This document shows, piece after piece, positions 1-5,296 of a stretch of DNA of 5,296 nucleotides; within the stretch, counting starts at the first letter, position 1; every line of letters starts with the position of its first letter. Location of the stretch: assembly GCA_030619415.1 (NCBI GenBank), contig JAUXBM010000142.1, forward strand, positions 1 through 5,296, given 5' to 3'. The position numbers were made by a program, and so were the translations under genes. The notes below the pieces were generated by a model. It saw only the letters and a list, made by a program, of their open reading frames with translations, did no database searches and was not told where the DNA came from. Source of the DNA: Chlorobiota bacterium (GTDB taxonomy: Bacteria; Bacteroidota; Bacteroidia; Bacteroidales; F082).

Positions 1-186
1 ATGATACTTTTATTTTATTATGCGTCTTTTTCGTTTATACTTCGTTGAATTTTCCTTAAATAGCTGGTGCTATTCTCGTCAAATCCGCCTTGTCTAAACA
101 AAAAATACATCATAATACCTCTAAAAAACCAAGTTTAGACAGCTTCTAAGCAAAAAGCGCAGAAACTAACAACTAACTCATTTCAA
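1..186. other. AT-rich leader upstream of the methyltransferase gene
   Basis: No complete gene is visible here. Two forward frames are open from the window edge: one from base 1 to a TGA at 46-48, and one from base 3 to a TAA at 57-59. Both would give short hydrophobic tails, so the end of an upstream membrane-protein gene is possible but cannot be shown; the T-rich composition alone would give the same impression. Bases 60-186 are non-coding in appearance and contain an inverted repeat, listed separately. I found no clean TAnnTTTG promoter element in this stretch. Confidence 0.4.
91..141. repeat. 9-bp inverted repeat in the leader
   Basis: TGTCTAAAC at 91-99 is matched by its exact reverse complement GTTTAGACA at 133-141, with 33 bases between. 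It lies 45 bases before the start codon of the methyltransferase gene. It could be a pair of operator half-sites or a long-loop hairpin in the leader RNA. The loop is too large and no T-run follows, so it is not an intrinsic terminator. No known regulator motif was recognised. Confidence 0.4.
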
Positions 187-1401
187 ATGATCTCAAATCC
201 GATATACCGAAAAATAGTCGCCGGCCTGTTGAGCAGGATGAAAAAAGGAAAACTAACAATAACAGAAAATGGCCGGTCAAATCTTGTTTTTGGAAATGGC
301 AATGAAGTTGAAGCAGATATACATGTAAATGATCCACAATTTTTTAAAAGGATTGTTCTTTATGGTGATGTTGGCTTTGGTGAATCTTATATGCTCAATG
401 AATGGGAAACTTCAAATCTTACCGAAGTCATATCCTTCATGATAGGCAATATAGAATATATTCCAACAATGTCGGATACCAGAAAAGTATTCAACCCCAT
501 CAATCTTTTAAAGATTTCAAACAGACTGCAGCATGTGTTCAAACCAAACAGTCTGAAAGGTTCCCTGAAAAACATATCCAAACATTACGACCTCAGCAAC
601 GACTTCTTCAGTCGTTTCCTCGACCCGACAATGACTTACTCGAGTGCACTTTTTCTTGATAAAGATGATTCCCTCGAAAAGGCACAGATTCAAAAATATG
701 ATAGTTTATGTTGGGCTACCAAATTAACACAAGATGACCACCTACTTGAGATTGGTTGTGGTTGGGGAGGATTTGCCATGCATGCAGCCAGGAAATATGG
801 CTGTAAGGTAACCGGAATCACAATTTCCAGGGAACAGTTCCATCTTGCGAAAGAAAGAATTAAAAAAGCAGGCCTTGAAAAACAAATTGAAATCCTTTTC
901 GAGGACTACAGGAAGATACGTGGAAAGTTCGACAAGATAATTTCCATTGAGATGATCGAAGCAGTTGGTCACAAATACTTTAATGCCTACTTCAGAAAGA
1001 TAAACCAGCTTTTGAAATCAAATGGTGTATTGGGTTTGCAGGCAATCATTGTTCCTGACAGCCGGTATAATCAATACCGAAAGGACGTTGGATGGATCCA
1101 AAAACACATTTTCCCCGGTGGACTTTTACCTTCCATTGCGAAAATCAATGAATCGATAAATTCTGTTGGAAACCTGAATCTTTATAACCTGAAGGAGATG
1201 GGGCTCAGTTATGCCCAAACGCTGAAAAACTGGTTTGATAATTTCCATAACAACCTGAATTTCATACAGGAGCTTGGCTTCGATGAACCATTTATACGCA
1301 AATGGGAATTCTATCTTTGCTCGTGCGAGGCTTCATTTCTGCAACGCAACATCAATGTTGTGCAGATGGTTTATGCGAGGCCCAACAATCCTGATTTTTA
1401 A
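187..1401 (+). CDS. Cyclopropane-fatty-acyl-phospholipid synthase family SAM-dependent methyltransferase
   Basis: This 404-residue protein has the size and domain order of the Cfa family, which transfers a methylene or methyl group from S-adenosylmethionine to the double bond of acyl chains in membrane phospholipids. The N-terminal lipid-side domain covers about residues 1-100 and includes the conserved GDVGFGESYM stretch at 60-69. The family signature HYDLSNDFF is at 133-141, and the SAM-binding glycine loop LEIGCGWGG is at 187-195. SIEMIEAVGH (253-262) carries the conserved active-site glutamate, E258. IFPGGLLPS is at 308-316 and the C-terminal CSCEASF at 378-384. There is no signal peptide or membrane helix, so it should act in the cytoplasm at the inner face of the membrane. 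Compared with E. coli Cfa, the cysteine of YSC is serine (S153) and the histidine of LHTI is glutamine (Q285). This places it in a divergent branch, so the exact product (cyclopropane, methyl or methylene group) is uncertain. The ATG at 187 gives the usual N-terminus; no strong ribosome binding site is seen. The gene 57 bp downstream may be co-transcribed. Confidence 0.92.
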   Translation: MISNPIYRKIVAGLLSRMKKGKLTITENGRSNLVFGNGNEVEADIHVNDPQFFKRIVLYGDVGFGESYMLNEWETSNLTEVISFMIGNIEYIPTMSDTRKVFNPINLLKISNRLQHVFKPNSLKGSLKNISKHYDLSNDFFSRFLDPTMTYSSALFLDKDDSLEKAQIQKYDSLCWATKLTQDDHLLEIGCGWGGFAMHAARKYGCKVTGITISREQFHLAKERIKKAGLEKQIEILFEDYRKIRGKFDKIISIEMIEAVGHKYFNAYFRKINQLLKSNGVLGLQAIIVPDSRYNQYRKDVGWIQKHIFPGGLLPSIAKINESINSVGNLNLYNLKEMGLSYAQTLKNWFDNFHNNLNFIQELGFDEPFIRKWEFYLCSCEASFLQRNINVVQMVYARPNNPDF

Positions 1402-1458
1402 TCATTCTTCAGTAAGGATTGTTAGGCTTTCACGACTATTAGTTATAATCAAAATATC

Positions 1459-2442
1459 ATGAAGAAACTTTTTACCCTTTTTACAATTGCCTTTTTGACA
1501 TTGCCAATTCTGGCCCAGGTTGAGAAGAAGGTAATCATAGAACATTTTACCAATACGCGGTGTGGCATTTGCTCATCACGAAATCCAGCATTTTACCAGG
1601 TTTTAGAGGATTACCCACAGGTTTTGCATATTGCTTATCACCCGAGTTCACCTTATTCCAGCTGTCTGTTTAGCCAACACAATCAGGAAGAGAATGATCA
1701 TCGAACCAATTTTTATGGGGTTTATGGCGGTACGCCCCGAATGGTAATGCAGGGTGATGTTATTCCGGTTCAAAATCCTTTGGTGTCGGCAGAGCAGATC
1801 GATGCACAGCTTGGCAAATTGTCTGATTATAAACTCACCCTCTCAAATGCATTGGTTTCGGGGAATACCTACAAAGCGATTATCGAAATTGAAAGAGTAA
1901 GTGGTTCTCAAAATGAAACCATCCTGGTATATTCAGGACTGGCAGAAAAAGAAATTGAATACAACGCACCAAACGGCGAAGACCTGCACCACGATGTTTT
2001 CAGGAAAGTTGTCTTTTCTGATACGGCAAGTGTGAATTCGGTTGGTCAGACCAAAGTGATTGAAGTGGAATATACTGCTCACCAGGACTGGGACATCAAT
2101 GAAATTTATGCTTTTGCAATTATTCACAATTCCATTACGATGGAAGTGATACAATCAGGAAACTCAATTGATAGCCCTACTTTCATCAGCAAGCCGACTG
2201 TTGAAAATCGCCCGGATATTCTCTTTCCGAACCCGGCATCGGACAGGTTAAACATTCAACCCAAATATTTAAATCAGAATTATGATTTATATATTTATTC
2301 ATCTCAGGGACAACTGGTAAAGCAGTTCGATGATTTAAGCAGAATGAATATCGGGGACCTGCCTGGCGAGATCTATTATGTGATATTAAAAGACGAAAAC
2401 GGTCAGTCAATTTCTACAAAACTAATTGTAAACAGGAGATAA
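1459..2442 (+). CDS. Secreted Omp28-like thioredoxin-fold protein with T9SS type A sorting domain
   Basis: This 327-residue protein begins with a signal peptide at residues 1-19/20 (MKKLF, a hydrophobic core, then ILAQ). A thioredoxin-like domain follows: a beta-strand EKKVIIEHFTN leads into CGIC at 35-38, and the cis-proline motif GTPRMVM is at 91-97. About residues 120-235 form a beta-rich region that includes HHDVFRKVV (177-185), reminiscent of Omp28-related outer-membrane proteins of Bacteroidetes. The last ~74 residues, from ILFPNPASDRLNI (254-266) to the final KLIVNRR, form a typical type A T9SS C-terminal sorting domain. That domain implies Sec export, passage through the T9SS outer-membrane pore, removal of the domain and attachment to the cell surface or release. 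The two cysteines suggest disulfide redox activity, but this is inferred; Omp28-type proteins have also been described as surface adhesin or lipoprotein-like. No terminator separates it from the methyltransferase gene, and a strong one follows it. Confidence 0.88.
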   Translation: MKKLFTLFTIAFLTLPILAQVEKKVIIEHFTNTRCGICSSRNPAFYQVLEDYPQVLHIAYHPSSPYSSCLFSQHNQEENDHRTNFYGVYGGTPRMVMQGDVIPVQNPLVSAEQIDAQLGKLSDYKLTLSNALVSGNTYKAIIEIERVSGSQNETILVYSGLAEKEIEYNAPNGEDLHHDVFRKVVFSDTASVNSVGQTKVIEVEYTAHQDWDINEIYAFAIIHNSITMEVIQSGNSIDSPTFISKPTVENRPDILFPNPASDRLNIQPKYLNQNYDLYIYSSQGQLVKQFDDLSRMNIGDLPGEIYYVILKDENGQSISTKLIVNRR

Positions 2443-2447
2443 AATCA

Positions 2448-2464
2448 TTCCTGATAATCAGGGA
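2448..2464 (+). other. Small hairpin just after the T9SS gene
   Basis: TTCCTGA (2448-2454) pairs with TCAGGGA (2458-2464), counting one T-G pair, across a TAA loop, six bases after the stop codon. No T-run follows, so on its own it is not a standard terminator. It may protect the 3' end of the mRNA or simply precede the real terminator at 2492-2523. Confidence 0.35.
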
Positions 2465-2491
2465 ACAATCAATATATTTTCTCATGTAGGG

Positions 2492-2523
2492 GGCATCAGT
2501 TATCAATCTGTTGCCTTTTTTTT
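2492..2523 (+). terminator. Intrinsic terminator of the first gene block
   Basis: GGCATCAG (2492-2499) pairs with CTGTTGCC (2508-2515) with a single T-T mismatch and an 8-base loop. Eight T residues follow directly at 2516-2523. Stem plus T-run is the classical Rho-independent layout. It lies 50 bp after the stop codon of the T9SS-sorted protein and separates this block from the sigma factor operon. Confidence 0.82.
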
Positions 2524-2537
2524 ACCATCCAATGAAT

Positions 2538-2651
2538 GCCACCCAATAAATTGGGATGGCTGTTAATCAGTCGTCCCTTTGGGACTCAAATTCTTGAAAC
2601 CACATCCCGCAGGGATAGAATGAATAATTGCCCACGGATTCATCCATGGGC
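2538..2651. repeat. REP-like cluster of four palindromes
   Basis: Four separate short hairpins lie within 114 bases. The first pairs GCCACCCAA (2538-2546) with TTGGGATGGC (2551-2560) with one bulged A. The second is GTCCC-TTT-GGGAC (2573-2585), and the third ATCCC-GCA-GGGAT (2604-2616). The fourth pairs GCCCACGGAT (2630-2639) with ATCCATGGGC (2642-2651) with one mismatch. None has a T-run, so they are not a series of terminators, and no reading frame of note covers them. Density and layout match interspersed intergenic palindromic repeats of the REP/BIME type, and from memory similar GTCCC/GGGAC and GCCCACGGAT units recur between genes in Bacteroidetes genomes. Copy number cannot be judged from one window. 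No transposase gene is present here. Confidence 0.6.
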
Positions 2652-2687
2652 TAACAAATTTGTGAAACCCACCTTATTCATCTGTCC

Positions 2688-2717
2688 TTTTAAATAATCC
2701 TTACTTAATTACCTTTG
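2688..2717 (+). promoter_or_regulatory. Bacteroidetes-type promoter of the sigma factor operon
   Basis: TACCTTTG at 2710-2717 fits the Bacteroidetes -7 consensus TAnnTTTG exactly. A TTTT at 2688-2691, 18 bases upstream, is an imperfect match to the -33 TTTG element. Transcription would start near 2722-2725, leaving a leader of about 57-60 bases before the ATG at 2782. The match suggests the operon can be read by the primary sigma factor, at least at a basal level. Confidence 0.6.
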
Positions 2718-2781
2718 CATGAAATAGTGACCAAAAAAGTTATTGCTTCATCATCCAATGATTGTGAGGAACCAAAATTAA

Positions 2782-3420
2782 ATGCAACGGAATACTGTCA
2801 CAAATAAGCCAGATCAGGTACCAATAGATAAAACCGGGCACATCCCGCAGGATGAATTGATAAATGGAATCCTTACGAATGATGCCCGGATTATCAATAG
2901 AATTTACAAGGAACAATTTGACAGTATCAAAAACATGGTTCAAAATTTTAAAGGATTGCGGCTGGAACCTGAGGATATTTTTCAGGAGGGGCTGACACGG
3001 GCAATATTAAATGTGAGGAAAGGATTATTCAAGGGGGACAGTACTTTTTCGACTTACCTTTTCGGGATTTGCAGAAATGTATGTCTGAAAGAATACCGCA
3101 GAAAAAAACCACTCACCACCATCGAATTACACGATCGTCCAGAGGTACCTGAAGACAATCATTACGACACATTACAGGTTATTACAGAAATAAAAAACCG
3201 TCTTGACGAAAACTGCCGGAAAATTATTGATCTGAGGTTTGGATTTGGCGGGACATCTGAAGATTCAAATGAAAACACCAAATTCGAAAACATCGCAATT
3301 GCTTTGCAAATAACTGCCGGTAATGCCAGGCAGCGTTTTAAAAGATGCTTTGCGAAGTTCATGGATATGCTTAACAACCATCCTGAGTATAACCTCTTAA
3401 CAAAGTCATTATGGAAATAA
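2782..3420 (+). CDS. RNA polymerase sigma-70 family (ECF-type) sigma factor
   Basis: This 212-residue protein has the two-domain layout of ECF sigma factors, which direct RNA polymerase to a small regulon. Region 2 spans about residues 25-107: PEDIFQEGLTRAI (63-75) is the polymerase-binding helix, and STFSTYLFGICRNVCLKEYR (87-106) is the -10 recognition part. A linker of about 25 residues follows. Region 4 spans about 130-195, with LDENCRKIIDLRFGFG (141-156) and the DNA-binding helix-turn-helix FENIAIALQITAGNARQRFK (168-187). An acidic, Asn/Ser-rich insert at about 157-167 separates the helices of region 4. The ATG at 2782 directly follows an in-frame TAA (2779-2781), so no longer start is possible; AGGA at 2767-2770 is a weak candidate ribosome binding site. 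The stop codon lies inside the next gene (10-bp overlap), the usual sign of a sigma gene translationally coupled to its regulator. The target promoter is unknown. Confidence 0.9.
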   Translation: MQRNTVTNKPDQVPIDKTGHIPQDELINGILTNDARIINRIYKEQFDSIKNMVQNFKGLRLEPEDIFQEGLTRAILNVRKGLFKGDSTFSTYLFGICRNVCLKEYRRKKPLTTIELHDRPEVPEDNHYDTLQVITEIKNRLDENCRKIIDLRFGFGGTSEDSNENTKFENIAIALQITAGNARQRFKRCFAKFMDMLNNHPEYNLLTKSLWK

Positions 3421-4097
3421 ACGAAAAGGACCTTGGCTATATCGAGGATTTCATCGACGGAAGTTTAACGGGATCAGCACTGGCAGCATTTGAACAAAGA
3501 ATGAAGCAGGATGAAGATTTTGCACGCCTTGTGAATATGCGGGTTGCCATGGCTGAATTAAATAGCGAAGCGAATGAATATGCTCAATTAAAGGAACTGA
3601 TTGGAGACGCAATAAAAAAGGAGAAGGCATCCATTTTTTATACCTACCGGCAATATATCCTGCCTGTTGCCGCATCCATTGTAATTATATTTGGGATATA
3701 CCTGGTTATTCAGTTTCAGGGAAAGTCAGGAGAGGGAACAACCCGGTTTGCTGAGAAAGCTGATTCAACAAGCCGGGCTGATACACCATCAACACTTTAT
3801 ATGGACGAGCCGGAAGTATTGGCCAAAATAAAAATCTACGACAGCACTGTGCTAAAATCACCGGTTGAGAAAGAGCAAATCAATGCCGGGGAATCCATTC
3901 GGTTTGTCTGGCAATCAAATTCTGATCAGTTCGGTACACTTTATGTAATAAACGATAAGGAAGTCGTCGTTCTCAGGCAGGAAGTCAATATGCAGGAACA
4001 TTCGTTTGTTCTAATCGTAAATAGATTACCACAGGGGGAATACAAATGGTATATTAACGAACCAACAAAAACAGGAAGTTTTATCATCCTTAAATAA
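3411..4097 (+). CDS. Probable membrane-anchored anti-sigma factor
   Basis: This 228-residue protein shows three parts. The cytoplasmic N-terminus (about 1-75) is helical and charged, with IEDFIDGSLTGSALAAFEQR (11-30) and DEDFARLV (34-41). That pattern resembles anti-sigma domains of Bacteroidetes; no His/Cys zinc motif is seen, so it is not of the ZAS type. One membrane helix spans about 82-101. The outer part has a polar linker (about 104-135) and then a beta-rich domain at about 138-228 with ESIRFVWQS, FGTLYVINDKEVVVL and LPQGEYKWYI, suggestive of an Ig-like sandwich. The start ATG lies inside the end of the sigma gene, supporting coupled synthesis and a partner role. In the expected topology the N-terminus would hold the sigma factor and the C-terminal domain would sense something in the periplasm. 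Function is inferred from position and architecture; a membrane protein of another role remains possible. Confidence 0.7.
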   Translation: MEINEKDLGYIEDFIDGSLTGSALAAFEQRMKQDEDFARLVNMRVAMAELNSEANEYAQLKELIGDAIKKEKASIFYTYRQYILPVAASIVIIFGIYLVIQFQGKSGEGTTRFAEKADSTSRADTPSTLYMDEPEVLAKIKIYDSTVLKSPVEKEQINAGESIRFVWQSNSDQFGTLYVINDKEVVVLRQEVNMQEHSFVLIVNRLPQGEYKWYINEPTKTGSFIILK

Positions 4098-4111
4098 ATG
4101 GCAATCACAAA

Positions 4112-5296
4112 ATGATCAGTCCGGCTCAAATAATTAATCTTCTGTTGAAATCAAAAATCCTTTTCGGGTTTTGTTTGATGCTTGGCTTTCTGTTTGCGGT
4201 CAGTAAACCTGGACTGGCCCAGGGAGACACACTTAAAAGTGATTTCCAAAAATCTTTTGATGAGTTTCTGAAAACCAGCCAACATGATTTCCAGGCATTT
4301 AAAAGCAGCAACGACTCTGTGTTTTATGAGTTTCTCGAGCAATCATGGACGGAATTCAAATTATTGAAAGATGTCAGGCCCGGAATCCCTAAGCCTGTAA
4401 AGCAACCACAAATCGACACAAAACCAATTAAAGACAAAGAACTAACACCCGGAACCCGAAAAACCATGCTTCAGGATACAGGAAGGCAAATACAGTTTCA
4501 AATGGTTCCAAATGGTTATCAAACGCACAATGCAGTTAAAACAAGGTCGAATATTGATTTTTATGGATTAAAGATTGGTGTGTATCGTACTGAAACTATA
4601 CCACTATCCACCGGCAGCCTGTCGAAAAAAAAGATTGCCACCTTTTTCCTCAATAACGCTGAAAATGATGAATTGCTTTATTCCGTTTACGATTTGTTCA
4701 ATAAGTCATCTGAGAAAAACTTAAGCGGCTGGGGCTATATCAGACTGTTACAGGAGGCGTCCTCTGTATTTTTTCAAAACCTGAACGAGCGCATCTTATT
4801 TACCTGGACTGCTCTGATAAAAACCGGCTTCGATGCCAAAGTGGGTTACGATCAGGATGATATCTATTTAATGGTCAACTTTGATGTACCGGTATATTAC
4901 AAATCGTACCTGGTTAACAACAACAAAAAATACTATTTGATTCCTTTTAAAGGTCAGAAGAAAGACAAGAATTCGATCACTTCTTACCAGGCTGACTACC
5001 CGGAAAAATTACAAACTGTTTCTCTAATAATCAGGAAAAACCCCCTGTTACCAATTAAGGAAAAAGAAAGAAAGTTATACCATAAAAATGTAAAGATTAA
5101 CATTGGTTACAACGAAAATTTGGTGAATTTCTATCAAAGTTACCCTGATTGCGAACTGTCGGTTTATTATCCACCGCCACTTTCGGATATAGCCCTGGAA
5201 AGCATCGACCGTTATTTCAGATCAAGATTGCTTCCAAAAACGGAAATTGAGCAAATTAACTTTATCCTCGACTTTGTTCAGACTGCCATGGCATAC
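4112..5296 (+). CDS. Exported protein of a Bacteroidetes family, truncated by the window edge (transglutaminase-like C-terminus suspected)
   Basis: The frame is open for 395 codons with no stop, so the gene is incomplete at its 3' end. The start ATG lies 14 bases after the anti-sigma-like gene, consistent with one operon. An N-terminal signal peptide is likely: a basic/polar start, a hydrophobic core at about 17-30 and a possible cleavage after GLAQ (34-37). Residues 48-82 carry an 11-residue repeat with Phe pairs (F49/F52, F60/F63, F71/F74, then F82), probably an amphipathic helix. A Pro/Lys-rich linker (about 89-115) follows, then a folded region with YGLKIGVYR (151-159), GWGYIRLLQEASSVFFQNLN (207-226), FTWTALIKTGFDAKVGY (230-246) and DDIYLMV (249-255). 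The visible end, EQINFILDFVQTAMAY (380-395), resembles the stretch that in related Bacteroidetes proteins precedes a transglutaminase-like catalytic region. That match is from memory and the catalytic residues would lie outside the window. Substrate and role are unknown; as the third gene of a sigma/anti-sigma operon it may be an effector or signal-input partner. Confidence 0.75.
   Translation, partial: MISPAQIINLLLKSKILFGFCLMLGFLFAVSKPGLAQGDTLKSDFQKSFDEFLKTSQHDFQAFKSSNDSVFYEFLEQSWTEFKLLKDVRPGIPKPVKQPQIDTKPIKDKELTPGTRKTMLQDTGRQIQFQMVPNGYQTHNAVKTRSNIDFYGLKIGVYRTETIPLSTGSLSKKKIATFFLNNAENDELLYSVYDLFNKSSEKNLSGWGYIRLLQEASSVFFQNLNERILFTWTALIKTGFDAKVGYDQDDIYLMVNFDVPVYYKSYLVNNNKKYYLIPFKGQKKDKNSITSYQADYPEKLQTVSLIIRKNPLLPIKEKERKLYHKNVKINIGYNENLVNFYQSYPDCELSVYYPPPLSDIALESIDRYFRSRLLPKTEIEQINFILDFVQTAMAY

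Larger units (their letters stand above)
2526..2761. repeat. 10-bp direct repeat flanking the palindrome cluster
   Basis: CATCCAATGA occurs at 2526-2535 and again at 2752-2761. The two copies bracket the palindrome cluster and the promoter region. They could be a target-site duplication left by an inserted element, or a chance match: in a 339-bp AT-rich gap a 10-base repeat is not very improbable. Confidence 0.3.

Noticed and set aside
1..48. A 15-codon open frame from the first base as a small membrane peptide gene
   Set aside because: Its start coincides with the window edge and T-rich DNA gives hydrophobic codons by default; it cannot be told apart from the tail of an upstream gene or noise.
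742..972. Reverse-strand open frame inside the methyltransferase gene
   Set aside because: It lies fully antisense to well-conserved Cfa motifs and its translation shows no domain; a shadow frame.
1392..1404. TGATT-TTT-AATCA at the end of the methyltransferase gene as a terminator
   Set aside because: Only five AT-rich pairs and no following T-run; too weak to stop transcription, so co-transcription with the next gene stays possible.
2538..2651. The palindrome cluster as a CRISPR array
   Set aside because: The four palindromes differ in sequence and spacing; there is no repeated unit with spacers of even length and no cas gene in the window.
3162..3377. Reverse-strand open frame across sigma region 4
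   Set aside because: Antisense to a clearly coding region; no start context or recognisable protein features.
4126..4342. Two reverse-strand open frames near the start of the exported protein
   Set aside because: They overlap each other and the signal peptide and repeat region of a 395-codon forward frame that continues to the window edge; the forward frame explains the sequence better.

Overview
The window looks like a chromosomal segment of a member of the Bacteroidota, probably a Bacteroidales-like lineage. Three signs support this. One gene ends in a type A type IX secretion (T9SS) sorting domain, which is confined to the Bacteroidetes and relatives. A TAnnTTTG promoter element of the Bacteroidetes type sits upstream of the sigma factor gene. 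Start codons mostly lack a Shine-Dalgarno sequence, and the DNA is moderately AT-rich. All five genes are on the + strand and no RNA gene was seen.

Layout. Bases 1-186 are an AT-rich leader with a 9-bp inverted repeat. A cyclopropane-fatty-acyl-phospholipid synthase-like methyltransferase follows (187-1401). After 57 bp comes a secreted thioredoxin-fold (Omp28-like) protein with a CGIC motif and a T9SS C-terminal domain (1459-2442). A clear intrinsic terminator (2492-2523) closes this first block. The 339-bp gap at 2443-2781 then holds four short palindromes in a row (2538-2651), which look like a REP-type interspersed element, and a good promoter (2688-2717).

The second block is a compact operon with three parts. 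These are a sigma-70/ECF-type sigma factor (2782-3420), a single-pass membrane protein with an anti-sigma-like N-terminus that overlaps the sigma gene by 10 bp (3411-4097), and a secreted protein that begins 14 bp later and runs off the window edge (4112-5296, 395 codons without a stop). The third protein carries an 11-residue aromatic repeat near its N-terminus. It resembles, from memory, a poorly characterised Bacteroidetes family whose missing C-terminal part is transglutaminase-like.

How they may work together (inference). The first block touches the envelope twice, through membrane lipid modification and a surface-exposed redox-type protein. The second block looks like a sigma/anti-sigma switch with its own co-transcribed exported partner, and is the best candidate here for an undescribed regulatory system.
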